In this document: one piece after another, positions 17,320-25,993 of the stretch
Numbering within the stretch: the first letter of the stretch is position 1
How the letters are laid out: every line of letters begins with the position of its first letter
NCBI GenBank assembly: GCA_029262055.1
Contig: JAJDAD010000037.1
Span: 1 to 39,154 of the forward strand
Source of the DNA: Candidatus Zhuqueibacterota bacterium
GTDB taxonomy: Bacteria > Zhuqueibacterota > Zhuqueibacteria > Oceanimicrobiales > Oceanimicrobiaceae
Direction: 5' to 3'
Length of the DNA stretch: 39,154 nucleotides
The notes under the pieces: generated by a model
Database searches by the model: none
What the model saw: the letters and a program-made list of their open reading frames with translations, nothing else
Told to the model about the DNA's origin: nothing
Position numbers and translations under genes: made by a program

Positions 17320-18098
17320 TGATTCCGGAGTTAGTTCTGCAATTATGTGCGTCTATCGCAGGAATGCTGCTCGGCAGCTTCATCGGCCTGTCGGCTTACC
17401 GAATTCCCCGGCAGCAGCAGCTTATCACAGGCGTTTCCCGATGCGATTACTGCGATGCGCCTCTAAGGTGGTTGCAAAAATTCCCTCTGGTAGGATTCCT
17501 TCTGTTCGGTGGACGGAGTTCTTGCTGCAACCGGAAGATTCCACTGCGATATTTTATGCTGGAATTGATCGGCGGAGTAACTCTCCTGGTGATGTACCGC
17601 AAAACTGGTTTTGCTCCGCAGCATTTGCCTGCGCTGGTCTTTTTGGCGCTGCTGGCCATCGCTGCCCTTGTTGACCTTGATCACCAGATTATTCCTGATA
17701 AAATTACTCTCTTCGGCATTGTTTTGTCCCTTCTTGGCGCAAGCATTTCGGCAGAGTTTGAATTGTTGGATTCAGTCCTAGGGATTCTCGCTTGTGGCGG
17801 TTTTTTATACGTCGGTGGTTGGGTCGGTGAGAGTATCCTGAAGAAGCCCGAAGCGATGGGAGGAGGCGATATCAAGCTCGCTGCCATGATCGGCGGTTTT
17901 CTTGGGTGGCAGGCGGGGCTTGCAGGCATTCTGGTAGCGGCCTTTCTGGGACTGGGATTCGGCTTCCTGCAAATCCTGACAAAGGGCTGGTCTTTTTCCC
18001 ACCGGCTTCCTTTTGGTCCGTTTCTGGCGATGAGTTCGGTCGTCATGGTTTTCTGGGGGGATGAACTGTTGAACTGGTACTTCCAATATCCGCGATGA
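17316..18098 (+). CDS. gspO: Prepilin peptidase / N-methyltransferase (GspO/PilD)
   Basis: A 260-residue A24 aspartic peptidase that cleaves and N-methylates the pseudopilins encoded next to it. It has about eight membrane helices. Catalytic aspartates lie in VDLDHQIIPD (D120/D122) and MGGGDIKL (D185). The N-terminal cytoplasmic loop, which usually has two CxxC pairs, has C43-x2-C46, but the second pair is altered to SSCCNRKI (C70 and C71 adjacent). The zinc loop is therefore non-standard, and methyltransferase activity could be affected. Both flanking genes overlap it by four bases (ATGA). Confidence 0.93.
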   Translation: MMIPELVLQLCASIAGMLLGSFIGLSAYRIPRQQQLITGVSRCDYCDAPLRWLQKFPLVGFLLFGGRSSCCNRKIPLRYFMLELIGGVTLLVMYRKTGFAPQHLPALVFLALLAIAALVDLDHQIIPDKITLFGIVLSLLGASISAEFELLDSVLGILACGGFLYVGGWVGESILKKPEAMGGGDIKLAAMIGGFLGWQAGLAGILVAAFLGLGFGFLQILTKGWSFSHRLPFGPFLAMSSVVMVFWGDELLNWYFQYPR

Positions 18099-18565
18099 AT
18101 GGAGGCCGGATGCGTTTACACTTGCTGAATCAAAAAGGCTTGACCCTGATCGAAGTCATGATGGTGGTCATCATCCTCGGGGTATTGGTGGCTCTGGTGG
18201 TACCGCAGTTCGCCGGCAGAACACAACAGGCTCGGCGTGCGGCAGCCCAGGCGGATGTCAACGCCAATATCGCCATGGCTCTTGAACTCTACTATTTGGA
18301 CAATGGTGCCTACCCAACCTCCGAACAAGGACTGTCTGCTTTGACGCGAAAGCCCGACACGCCTCCGACCCCGTTGTCCTGGCAAGGGCCTTACTTGAAA
18401 GGCAAGGCCTCGTTGAAAGACCCGTGGGCGCAGCCGTATGTTTACGGCAGCCCTGGTGAGCATAACCCGGACAGTTACGACCTTTTTTCAACCGGGCCAG
18501 ATCTGCAAAAGGGCGGGGGAGACGATTTGATAAACTGGGATTCCGGTCATGCCGGCACTCCGTGA
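18095..18565 (+). CDS. gspG: Major pseudopilin GspG
   Basis: A 156-residue major pseudopilin. The prepilin cleavage site is G15|LTLIE, with Glu at +5, followed by the hydrophobic helix VMMVVIILGVLVALVVPQF. The globular part has the conserved YYLDNGAYPTSEQGL, GPYLK, DPWAQPYVY and the C-terminal calcium loop region (STGPD, GGGDDLINW). The first ATG (18095) overlaps gspO; an internal ATG at 18110 sits four bases after GGAGG and is also possible. It overlaps gspH by 17 bases. Confidence 0.96.
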   Translation: MNGGRMRLHLLNQKGLTLIEVMMVVIILGVLVALVVPQFAGRTQQARRAAAQADVNANIAMALELYYLDNGAYPTSEQGLSALTRKPDTPPTPLSWQGPYLKGKASLKDPWAQPYVYGSPGEHNPDSYDLFSTGPDLQKGGGDDLINWDSGHAGTP

Positions 18566-19031
18566 CGATCGGGGTCTGACGCTCATTGAGCTCTGTCTGG
18601 TGCTGCTCATTCTGGGATTGATTGTGACCGCGGCAAGTCCGCGCTTGTCAAGATCATTCAACCATCTGAAGTCAAAGACGGCTGCAGAAAGAGTTGCGCA
18701 GGATCTCGTCATGGCGCGTCACCGCGCGGTTTTATCCGGGCGAATCTGGCAACTTATCATCAGCAGTGATGGCCGGGCTTACTCTTTGGAACAGCAAATT
18801 CTGCAAGATCGTGACGAACCAACCCGGCAGGGCAGGAGGCAGTGGCAAACAGTGCTCACAAGAGACCTGTCTCACGACCATCAACTGCGACCGGCAGGCA
18901 TCACCTTGTCCCTGTTGCCAGACGGATCTTATCCGCAGCAAATTTTGACATTGGGAAAAAATGATAGCAGTCCTTATGAAATCCACGTTGAGAGTTCCGG
19001 AATTGTCGTTCGCCTGTCAAACAAGACATAA
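18549..19031 (+). CDS. gspH: Minor pseudopilin GspH
   Basis: A 160-residue minor pseudopilin with a short leader cut at G9|LTLIE, Glu at +5 and the hydrophobic helix LCLVLLILGLIVTAASPRL. The globular domain includes AERVAQDLVMARHRAVLSGR, a GspH/FimT-like stretch, and a C-terminal beta region ending VESSGIVVRLSNKT. It overlaps the end of gspG and the start of gspI. Sequence conservation in this family is low, so the letter is supported mainly by position between G and I. Confidence 0.88.
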   Translation: MPALRDDRGLTLIELCLVLLILGLIVTAASPRLSRSFNHLKSKTAAERVAQDLVMARHRAVLSGRIWQLIISSDGRAYSLEQQILQDRDEPTRQGRRQWQTVLTRDLSHDHQLRPAGITLSLLPDGSYPQQILTLGKNDSSPYEIHVESSGIVVRLSNKT

Positions 19032-19404
19032 CTCTGAGCGAGGCTATGTGCTTTACGAAGCCTTGTTGTCGGTTGTCATCCTGTCTATCGGCATCATGGC
19101 ACTACTCGAGGTCTCCCAGAAGTCGATTCGCGGGGTTCAAGGAAGTCTTACTCATGGCGCCGCCCGGCAGCTTGCCGAATCGGTTTTGTCAGAGCTTGAA
19201 ATTGCTGCCCTTTACGATGTTCGCCCGGATGGAATTCTTATGAACAGCGGGCAGGCCAACGTCAAGTATCAGGTGCAAAGGCAGGAATGGCCGGCGGCAG
19301 TGGGAGTTGAAGAAGTGTCTGTAACGGTAAGTTGGAATGACCGTGGGAAACCTGGCTCAATCACGCTCACCACTCTTTTGCCAAAACCGAAAGGACGCAG
19401 ATGA
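18976..19404 (+). CDS. gspI: Minor pseudopilin GspI
   Basis: A 142-residue protein from ATG 18976; an ATG at 18961 is also in frame. Either start lies inside gspH, so the two genes overlap by 56 or 71 bases. The leader is unusually long (23 residues). The cleavage site is G|YVLYEALLSVVILSIGIMAL, with Tyr in the usual Phe +1 place and Glu at +5. The rest has the GspI pattern ARQLAESVLSELE and a C-terminal VSVTVSWND strand followed by TLTTLLPKPKGRR. It overlaps gspJ by four bases. Confidence 0.86.
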   Translation: MKSTLRVPELSFACQTRHNSERGYVLYEALLSVVILSIGIMALLEVSQKSIRGVQGSLTHGAARQLAESVLSELEIAALYDVRPDGILMNSGQANVKYQVQRQEWPAAVGVEEVSVTVSWNDRGKPGSITLTTLLPKPKGRR

Positions 19405-20027
19405 ACCGCAACGCCAGAGAGAAACTTGGACTTCCGGCCATTGCCGCTGACGAAAACGGATTTACTCTGGTCGAAGTCCTTGCTGCTTTAATGATCTTTG
19501 GGATTGTCGCATTGGCCACACTGAAACTCACACAAAAGGCCGTGTCTGCCGGAAAGGTCGTTACCGGAGAGACTGAGGTCCTGCAGCAGTTGCGTTATGC
19601 TACGGCTAGTCTAAGTGAGGACATCGCCAGCGCCCGCAGATTTTCGCTGTCACCCTTCCGCGGGTATGCTGATTCTCTACACATGACCGTTTTGGCCAAA
19701 GCCGCAAGCGGGCAGGTTCCTCTGCAAGTCAGGTACTACGTCAGAAATGACCGCGCTGGCGACGTGAGAAAGTTCGTGCGAGCTTCATCCGATTTCAGCG
19801 GCCATAGAGAAGAGGATATCCTGGTGACGCATTCGGGGACCGTGCAATTTCGGTATTTGCAGCAAGCCGGCCAAACCTCAAGGTGGCGCAACCGCTGGTT
19901 AGATTCCGATGGCATGCCATTGGCGGTTCAAGTTCTGATCAGAGGAGAGTCGGACAAAAAACTCTCGGAGATCATTTTTCCCATACGAACACACCGCATG
20001 GCTTTACCAGATGACAGGGACTCGTAG
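19401..20027 (+). CDS. gspJ: Minor pseudopilin GspJ
   Basis: A 208-residue pseudopilin. The leader MNRNAREKLGLPAIAADENG is cut before FTLVEVLAALMIFGIVALATL, with Glu at +5. The remainder resembles GspJ: a long helix (TEVLQQLRYATASLSEDI) and a beta-rich region with LQVRYYVRND and VQFRYLQQAG, then PLAVQVLIRG near the end. With GspI and GspK it would form the tip of the pseudopilus. ATGA overlap with gspI; 17-base overlap with gspK. Confidence 0.9.
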   Translation: MNRNAREKLGLPAIAADENGFTLVEVLAALMIFGIVALATLKLTQKAVSAGKVVTGETEVLQQLRYATASLSEDIASARRFSLSPFRGYADSLHMTVLAKAASGQVPLQVRYYVRNDRAGDVRKFVRASSDFSGHREEDILVTHSGTVQFRYLQQAGQTSRWRNRWLDSDGMPLAVQVLIRGESDKKLSEIIFPIRTHRMALPDDRDS

Positions 20028-21039
20028 ATTGCTTGGAAATTCGAAAGGGGGTCTGTCGGTAACCGCGCTTTGGATGCTGGCCTTGGTCAGCATCCTTGCT
20101 ACCGGCCTCATGCGCAGCGTTTTGCTCGAGCTGCGATTGGATGCTTACACCCTGCGGCAAGCAGAAGCAACCTGGTTGGCACGGGCAGGAGTTCAGCACG
20201 CGATTGCCGTCCTGAAGGCGGAGACACAAATCGATTCAGTCGATTCGGATGCTTCTCTTGACCAGACCTGGAAAGACGACCTGTTGTCATTCAGGAGAGT
20301 TGCGTGCGGTAACGGTTTTTTCGATGTTGGCTATGCAACCGACTCCGAATATCTCGGCCTGACCCATGTCTACGGCATTCTCGATGAGAATCGGAAGATC
20401 AATATCAACCGCGCCCCGCAGGGAGTTCTCCTGCGACTACCTGGAATGACTGAGGAGAAGGTCGTTGCCCTGCAGGACTGGATCGACGCAGATGACGAAA
20501 CCAGGCAAGGCGGTGCAGAGAATGATTACTACCGGCGACTCGCCCACCCGTATGCCTGCAAGAATGCCGATTTGGAATTCCTGGAGGAACTGAGTCTTGT
20601 CCGCGGCTTTAGCGCTGAGGATATTCGAATGATAAAGCCCCTGGGCACTGTGTACGGAACCGAAGGCGTGAATCTCAACACAGCTGCTCCCGAGGTACTG
20701 GCTGTGCTTGGGTTCGACTACGACACGGCCAAAGCTATTAGTGCAGTCCGTTGGGGTTCTGATGGCCGGCCGTTCACTAGGGATGACGAAGTGTTTACCC
20801 GGAGAGAAAATATTCCGGAAACCATACTGCAGCTTATGAAGCTCACTGCCGGTGAGCAAGCCCTGGTGCACAGGCTGGTGACGGAGAAAATGCTCGGAGT
20901 CCGCTCTTCTCATTTCCTCATTTCCTCCGCCGGTACGACTTTGAGCGGAGAAGTCCGCAAACAGATTTCAGCGACTGTCCACCGTGTTTCCGCCGAACAA
21001 GTGGAGATCATGGCCTGGGACGAACATGGTTTGGATTGA
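20011..21039 (+). CDS. gspK: Minor pseudopilin GspK
   Basis: A 342-residue protein, the large tip pseudopilin. The N-terminus is KGG|LSVTALWMLALVSILATGLM, with no Glu at +5, which is normal for GspK. The family stretch AEATWLARAGVQHAIAVL, then VYGILDENRKININRAP and repeated helix-hairpin-helix-like regions (LLRLPGMTEEKVVALQDWID, then VNLNTAAPEVLAVLGFD) match the GspK saf domain. The C-terminal SSHFLISSAGTTLSG closes the fold. Confidence 0.94.
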   Translation: MTGTRRLLGNSKGGLSVTALWMLALVSILATGLMRSVLLELRLDAYTLRQAEATWLARAGVQHAIAVLKAETQIDSVDSDASLDQTWKDDLLSFRRVACGNGFFDVGYATDSEYLGLTHVYGILDENRKININRAPQGVLLRLPGMTEEKVVALQDWIDADDETRQGGAENDYYRRLAHPYACKNADLEFLEELSLVRGFSAEDIRMIKPLGTVYGTEGVNLNTAAPEVLAVLGFDYDTAKAISAVRWGSDGRPFTRDDEVFTRRENIPETILQLMKLTAGEQALVHRLVTEKMLGVRSSHFLISSAGTTLSGEVRKQISATVHRVSAEQVEIMAWDEHGLD

Positions 21040-21072
21040 ACGTATCTGGTACAACGTTTTGGAAGTACAACA

Positions 21073-22644
21073 ATGGAAGTCCTGACAAATAAAGTTGAGA
21101 TAAGCCCTTCCCGCATGGCTCCGCCCGCCGGCATGACCGGCAAGGCCCTTTCCTGGATTTCTGACATTGATCCGAGGGCAAAAAAGACGCTTGCCATCGA
21201 GTTTGATCGTAACCTGATCAAGTTCGTTCTGGTTGACGCACGTGGACTACAGCACGGTGTACATTTTCTCAAGGTCAAGTTTTTGTCGACTGAGCGTGAG
21301 CGTGAGATTCTCAAAGTGCTGCAAGAGAACCTGCTCGAAATGGAAGTCAAGCGCGGTCAGCACGCTACTATTTCCATACCCAGGCATAGCGTGCATACAA
21401 AAATTCTGCGCCTACCCAGCCATGACCCAAAAGAACTGCGCAAGATGGCGCTCTACCAACTGCAGAAAGAGATCCCTCTGCCCATTGCAGAAATCGTGTT
21501 CGACTTTCGCGTCATTGCCCGGGAAGACAACGGTCACACGCGCATAATGGCGGTGATGGCACGGTTGTCCGAAATAAGGCGTTATCTGGAGCTCTGCAAG
21601 GAGGTCGGCTTGCGGGTTGACGCGATTCGCCTCAACATTGAAGCCATTTATCATGCGCTGCAGTTTATCAAGGATTTCAAACAACTGCGGGAGAGCCGTA
21701 TTGCCCTGGTGGATGTGGATTTTTCCGCCACTAACATACTTATGCTCGATCGTGGCAACCTCCTGTTTTGCCGCAGTGTCGGCAAAGGCGTCAGTGACCT
21801 GATGGATTGCATGGTCGGGCCTGAACGGGCTGTCGTCTATGAAACCTGGGTGAACCGGCTTTCAGATGGCATACAGAGTACGATTGCTGTTTTCGATAAG
21901 AGCGGTTTGAATCGCAAGGTCGAACACGTCGCCTTAACAGGTTGGCTGCCGCGGACAAAGCAGCTCTGCCAAAAACTGAACGACGACCTTGGCGTGGACT
22001 CTAAGTGGTTCGACCTGATGACGCCGATCAGGCACTACTCACAGCGGCAGGATGATTATTCAACCCGCCACTGGTTTTCAATCTCAACTCTGTTGGGAAT
22101 GACCGCAGCTCCCGGCGCGGACCTAATGGACTTGCGTCCAACAGAGGAAAGGCGAAGTCACCGCAAAAGAACCACACTCAGGCAGGCAATCTACGCCGGT
22201 CTGATCCTGTGCTACATTTTGTTGCTCGGTCTTGGGAGTGCGAGGTTAGCGTTGCACCGGCGCCAGGAAGCGGTAGCTACAATCGAGCACAAGGTCGCGT
22301 CCCTGCAGCCGCAGGTTGATTTGATTCTCCAAGGTCAAAAACTTCAGAATCTGCTGGAAGCGCAGATCGGGTCAACCAAACTCACATCGTCCTTCCTGAG
22401 CAAGCTGTTCGGCCACCTGCCTGCAGGAATTGAGCTGACCTCCCTGACATTCCTACGAAACGAGAGTATGGTTGTGCGTGGAGTTGCCGGCGCTCTGTCA
22501 GATGTGTTTAATCTGCCGCCAATTCTCGCCCAACAGCCGGAGTTCAACGAAGCCGTTATCATCAATGCAGACAGACGTGTACAGGGAGAGGAGGAGCAAG
22601 TGCTGTTTGAAATGAAAATCAATTTGCAAAAGAATGAAAAATAG
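21073..22644 (+). CDS. gspL: GspL-type assembly protein (PilM-like plus PilN-like fusion)
   Basis: A 523-residue protein. The cytoplasmic part (about 25-350) is actin-like, as in PilM/GspL: LAIEFDRNLIKFVLVDARG, SIPRHSVHTKILRLP, QLQKEIPLPIAEIVFDF and VALTGWLPR. A charged stretch precedes one membrane helix (about 371-392), and the periplasmic part (about 393-523) is PilN-like (SFLSKLFGHLPAGIELTSL). GspL binds GspE and recruits it to the membrane. At this length it reads as a joined PilM and PilN. ATG 21073 follows GGAAG. gspM comes eight bases later. Confidence 0.88.
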   Translation: MEVLTNKVEISPSRMAPPAGMTGKALSWISDIDPRAKKTLAIEFDRNLIKFVLVDARGLQHGVHFLKVKFLSTEREREILKVLQENLLEMEVKRGQHATISIPRHSVHTKILRLPSHDPKELRKMALYQLQKEIPLPIAEIVFDFRVIAREDNGHTRIMAVMARLSEIRRYLELCKEVGLRVDAIRLNIEAIYHALQFIKDFKQLRESRIALVDVDFSATNILMLDRGNLLFCRSVGKGVSDLMDCMVGPERAVVYETWVNRLSDGIQSTIAVFDKSGLNRKVEHVALTGWLPRTKQLCQKLNDDLGVDSKWFDLMTPIRHYSQRQDDYSTRHWFSISTLLGMTAAPGADLMDLRPTEERRSHRKRTTLRQAIYAGLILCYILLLGLGSARLALHRRQEAVATIEHKVASLQPQVDLILQGQKLQNLLEAQIGSTKLTSSFLSKLFGHLPAGIELTSLTFLRNESMVVRGVAGALSDVFNLPPILAQQPEFNEAVIINADRRVQGEEEQVLFEMKINLQKNEK

Positions 22645-22652
22645 GTTCAAGT

Positions 22653-23201
22653 ATGCGCATTAGTCTTACCGGTAGAGAAAAAGTTTTGACTCTGGTGGCG
22701 GCAACAGGACTGCTCATTTTCCTTCTTTTGAGTTTTGGCCTGCTGCCACTGCTGCGAGACTGGCAGGACACATCAGCTCAAATGGATCTGTTGCAGACAT
22801 CCTATATTCGCAAGCTCAAGATGGCACGGGAGGCACAGAGTTTCGAGAAGAAGCTCAATCGCGCCGGAACCGGCCAGTCCGGGAGTGCACTAGTTGCCGA
22901 ATTTCTTGCAGAGATAGAGACGGTTGCCGGTGACCATATTCTTATTCGCAGGTTTCAACCGCTGCAAACACCGTTGGACCGGACGTCTGCTGCCCCCCGA
23001 AATACCTCAGCCCGGAACATCGAGAAACTCCGGATTCAGATTGAATGCTCAGGCAGTTTGAACAACCTCATGGCATTCATCCAAAATATCGAGAAAAAGG
23101 ACGCATTTACTCGCATCCAACATTTGTACCTGACGCCGGAAGGAAACGGCAGCGAAAGCCTGCAATGTCAGGTCATTCTCATGCGAATGATCCTCACATA
23201 A
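22653..23201 (+). CDS. gspM: GspM/PilO-like assembly protein
   Basis: A 182-residue bitopic protein with one membrane helix (about 12-36, VLTLVAATGLLIFLLLSFGLL), a helical linker (40-70) and a periplasmic ferredoxin-like domain (about 75-182; VAEFLAEIETVA, LRIQIECSGSLNNLMAFIQNIE, RIQHLYLTPEG). This is the GspM/PilO arrangement; it partners GspL. Identification rests on topology and position more than on strict motifs. The 194-bp gap after it has no supported gene. Confidence 0.85.
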   Translation: MRISLTGREKVLTLVAATGLLIFLLLSFGLLPLLRDWQDTSAQMDLLQTSYIRKLKMAREAQSFEKKLNRAGTGQSGSALVAEFLAEIETVAGDHILIRRFQPLQTPLDRTSAAPRNTSARNIEKLRIQIECSGSLNNLMAFIQNIEKKDAFTRIQHLYLTPEGNGSESLQCQVILMRMILT

Positions 23202-23395
23202 TGCTATCCGGGATATTTCATGCATCTGGGTATCGGGTACAAGGCAAACAACCGTAGTTATTCAAGAGGAGTCATCTTTTGTCCAGGTTCAGTAGCCATG
23301 CAGTTTTTACAGGAAATGCATCCGGAATGGCAACAGGGGGCGCTTATGAATGGGTGCAGGCCTGTGAACACCAGTAAGAACGAAACAATCTGACT

Positions 23396-24049
23396 ATGAA
23401 GAACCGACTGACAAGTCTATTGCGAAAGACCGCCGCCAGCCCTGCCAATGGCCGGTACGGCGGGCATGTCAATACTCCTGAACCGTGTGCGGGGTCAGGG
23501 GTTCGTGGTCTTGACAAAGACACGTTTTCGGGAAGCGTGTCGAAGATGATGAAAGCACTCAAGGAAATGGTGCGCGCCGAACCGATGATACTCCTGACTC
23601 GGGCGTTGCTGGCTGCGGCGTTGTTGTTGACCGTTGCAGCCGTCATCCTGGTCTGGTATGATAGTTCTGTGCTGGCCAGCCGGGTATTTGCTCTGGCTCA
23701 GGCAGCCACCGCACCGGATGTCAGACAAGCGCACCCGGCTACCGATGACGAGACAGACGCAACTCTTACTCAATTCGCCAACCGGCGATACTTCCAAAGT
23801 GAAGCACGGGAGAAGATTGTCCAAAGTAGCCCGCTGAACTCTGCCGAAGTACCAGGTTTCGCCGAACGCTACAGATTGATGGGCATCCTGATGGGCGATG
23901 TGCCTCAGGCCATTGTACACGAGAACAGTACAAATACCTCGATGTTCCTGACGAAGGGCCAACGCCTGGATGGGTACGACGTGCGCGATATTTTTTCAGA
24001 CCGGGTGTTGCTGCAACGTGGCAACGATTTAATCAATTTGAGGTTGTAG
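23396..24049 (+). CDS. gspC: GspC-like inner-membrane clamp protein
   Basis: A 217-residue protein with a cytoplasmic tail, one membrane helix (about 64-87), a low-complexity linker (90-145) and a C-terminal homology region (about 158-217) with YRLMGILMGDVPQAIVHE, SMFLTKGQRLDGYDV and VLLQRGNDLINLRL. That is the GspC HR domain, which binds the secretin N0 domain in the periplasm. There is no PDZ domain, so it is the short form. The first ATG (23396) lacks a clear ribosome site; the Met pair at residues 51-52 could be the real start and would give a more usual tail. Confidence 0.85.
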   Translation: MKNRLTSLLRKTAASPANGRYGGHVNTPEPCAGSGVRGLDKDTFSGSVSKMMKALKEMVRAEPMILLTRALLAAALLLTVAAVILVWYDSSVLASRVFALAQAATAPDVRQAHPATDDETDATLTQFANRRYFQSEAREKIVQSSPLNSAEVPGFAERYRLMGILMGDVPQAIVHENSTNTSMFLTKGQRLDGYDVRDIFSDRVLLQRGNDLINLRL

Positions 24050-24133
24050 GGCCGCAGACTACCGGTCGGCTAACAGCCCGGCAAGACCTGTCTCGCGACG
24101 GGCTTGCCTGAATCTCATAACAAGGAAAAGCCG

Positions 24134-25780
24134 ATGAATAAAGCACTTCTTTGCCCTCTACTTTGTTTTTTGCTGACAACTGTGGGAATGACACCGGCCC
24201 AGGCCCAAACGCGCGAACAGGCAAAAGTCAGCCTGCAGTTTCGGAATATGAACATCCACGATGTTTTCAAGACACTTTCCAAAGCCGGCGACCTAAAGAT
24301 TGTTACCAGCAAACCAGTACAGGGGTCAGTCAGCATTTTTGTCGACAGCCTGGCGGTGCTGGATGCGCTGGAACTTGTGGTCGAAATGCAGGGCCTTGCT
24401 TACTACCGAGAACACGGAATCATCAGAGTGGTTACAGCCGACGAATACCTGAAGCGATTCGGCAAAGCATTCAAAGATCGCATGCAGACCAGGATCGTCA
24501 AATTGCGTTACGTCAATCCGGAGCAGATCGTCAAGCTGGTGTTTCAGTTAAAGTCGAAAGATGGCAATGTCATTGCCGACCAGCGCAGTAACAGTGTTGT
24601 CATAGTCGACCTGCCGGGAGTCATTGACCGAATGGTTTCGGTCATGGAACAACTGGACGTTGAACTGCAGACACGCACATTTGGCCTTACTCATACTTCG
24701 GTGCAAGCAGTCGAGGAAGTCGTGAAAAGTATGGTGTCCGCCGGAGGAAAGATCAAGGCTGATGCGGCAGGCAATCAACTTACCGTAATCGACGACCGCG
24801 AGCGAATCGAACGTATCGAACAATTCCTGATCGAGGCGGACAAGCCTAACTCTGCCGTCATGCAAATTTTCTCGCTGCAATATACGGCTCCTGAAGACAT
24901 CGCTGCCAAGATTCAGGATGAGCTAACCCCCGGGATTGGGAGCGCGGTGGCGGACAACGCATCCAAGAAACTTTTTGTCCAGGACTTACCGGCCAATCTG
25001 CCCTATATCGAAGAGCTAATCGCGTCCCTGGACCAGCGAACTCAGCAAGTCCTGATCGAGGCAAAGATCATCCAGGTGAACCTCACCGATGAATACAAAA
25101 TGGGGGTCGACTGGGGCGGGATGACTGAGAAGTTTGGCGGAACGATCGACATTAGCTCTTCATTTCGAGCGCTGGCGGCAACAGATGGCGGCCTGCGGGT
25201 GGAGGGGACGGAGCTGGAGGCTGATTCCTTTACGCTGAATGGTCTTATCGAGGCCCTGCAGACCGTCGGTAAAACCGATCTTCTTTCAAATCCTCGCATC
25301 ACCTGCCTTAGCGGCAAAGAGGCATTTATCACAGTCGGAAGTACAGTACCATATAAAACCATTGATACGCGTGAGGACCAGGGTGGCGCGCTGCGCACCT
25401 TCGAAAAAGTCGTGACCGTCGAAGTCGGGGTCAAATTACGAGTCACGCCCTCCATCAATGACGAAGGCTACATCACCATGAAAATCAAGCCGGAAGTCAG
25501 CGAGGTGACCAGCTTCATCGATAATATTCCTGTTATCGAAAAATCAGAATCCGAAACCACGGTCATCGTTAAAGACGGCGTGACGATCATCATCGGTGGG
25601 TTGATTAAAGATCAAAAGATCGAAACAGAAAAGCGCATCCCGCTTCTGGGAAGTATCCCTGTCCTCGGCATTCCGTTTCGCAGTAAGAGCACCAAAAAGG
25701 TCAAGTCGGAGCTGGTGATTCTGCTGCAGCCGAAAATCATTACCGGGGACGTCAACATGGGGCGCAAGACTGGGTCATGA
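24134..25780 (+). CDS. gspD: Type II secretion secretin GspD
   Basis: A 548-residue outer-membrane channel protein. The signal peptide is about 1-25 (ending TPAQAQ). Domains in order: N0 (about 30-115, VSLQFRNMNIHDVFKTLSKA), N1 (VKLRYVNPEQIVKLVF), N2 (FGLTHTSVQAVEEVV), N3 (FSLQYTAPEDIAAKI), then the secretin barrel (QVLIEAKIIQVNLTDEY; LLSNPRITCLSGKEAFITVG; VGVKLRVTPSIND; TTVIVKDGVTIIIGGLIKD; PLLGSIPVLGIPFRS). It is short after the barrel, with no obvious S-domain, so it may need no pilotin. TTG 24104 is also in frame, but ATG 24134 has AAGGA upstream and begins the signal peptide. Confidence 0.96.
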   Translation: MNKALLCPLLCFLLTTVGMTPAQAQTREQAKVSLQFRNMNIHDVFKTLSKAGDLKIVTSKPVQGSVSIFVDSLAVLDALELVVEMQGLAYYREHGIIRVVTADEYLKRFGKAFKDRMQTRIVKLRYVNPEQIVKLVFQLKSKDGNVIADQRSNSVVIVDLPGVIDRMVSVMEQLDVELQTRTFGLTHTSVQAVEEVVKSMVSAGGKIKADAAGNQLTVIDDRERIERIEQFLIEADKPNSAVMQIFSLQYTAPEDIAAKIQDELTPGIGSAVADNASKKLFVQDLPANLPYIEELIASLDQRTQQVLIEAKIIQVNLTDEYKMGVDWGGMTEKFGGTIDISSSFRALAATDGGLRVEGTELEADSFTLNGLIEALQTVGKTDLLSNPRITCLSGKEAFITVGSTVPYKTIDTREDQGGALRTFEKVVTVEVGVKLRVTPSINDEGYITMKIKPEVSEVTSFIDNIPVIEKSESETTVIVKDGVTIIIGGLIKDQKIETEKRIPLLGSIPVLGIPFRSKSTKKVKSELVILLQPKIITGDVNMGRKTGS

Positions 25781-25868
25781 GGGCCACAGTCGGTCGACAT
25801 GAAATAGTCTGGTACGATTCCACTTCCTCTCCCATCAGGTAGTGAAAAATGGCGGGGTAACCGGACTG

Positions 25869-25908
25869 AACAAATATTAACTCAGCTAAACAAGTATTAA
25901 TTGCGCAG
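25869..25908. promoter_or_regulatory. Phased A/T-rich boxes upstream of the truncated beta-helix gene
   Basis: Boxes ATTAA (25876), CTAAA (25886) and ATTAA (25896) lie exactly 10 bp apart, with GCAG three bases after ATTAAT, as at 14341-14382. The two outer arms AACAAATATTAA and AACAAGTATTAA differ at one position. It lies 85-125 bp before the start at 25994, in the 213-bp gap after gspD. Confidence 0.6.
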
Positions 25909-25993
25909 TTTTTCCCGACGCTGTTACCTTCAGTACATCACTCGACAAAACGACTCTGGATTACTCAAAGCACTACATCAGAGGTAACGGCGG

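Noticed and set aside
23202-23395. c-di-GMP riboswitch or short gene in the gspM-gspC gap
   Set aside because: AAGGCAAAC near 23241 recalls a riboswitch motif, but the paired stems and the second conserved half are absent; the possible short frame from TTG near 23279 has no support.
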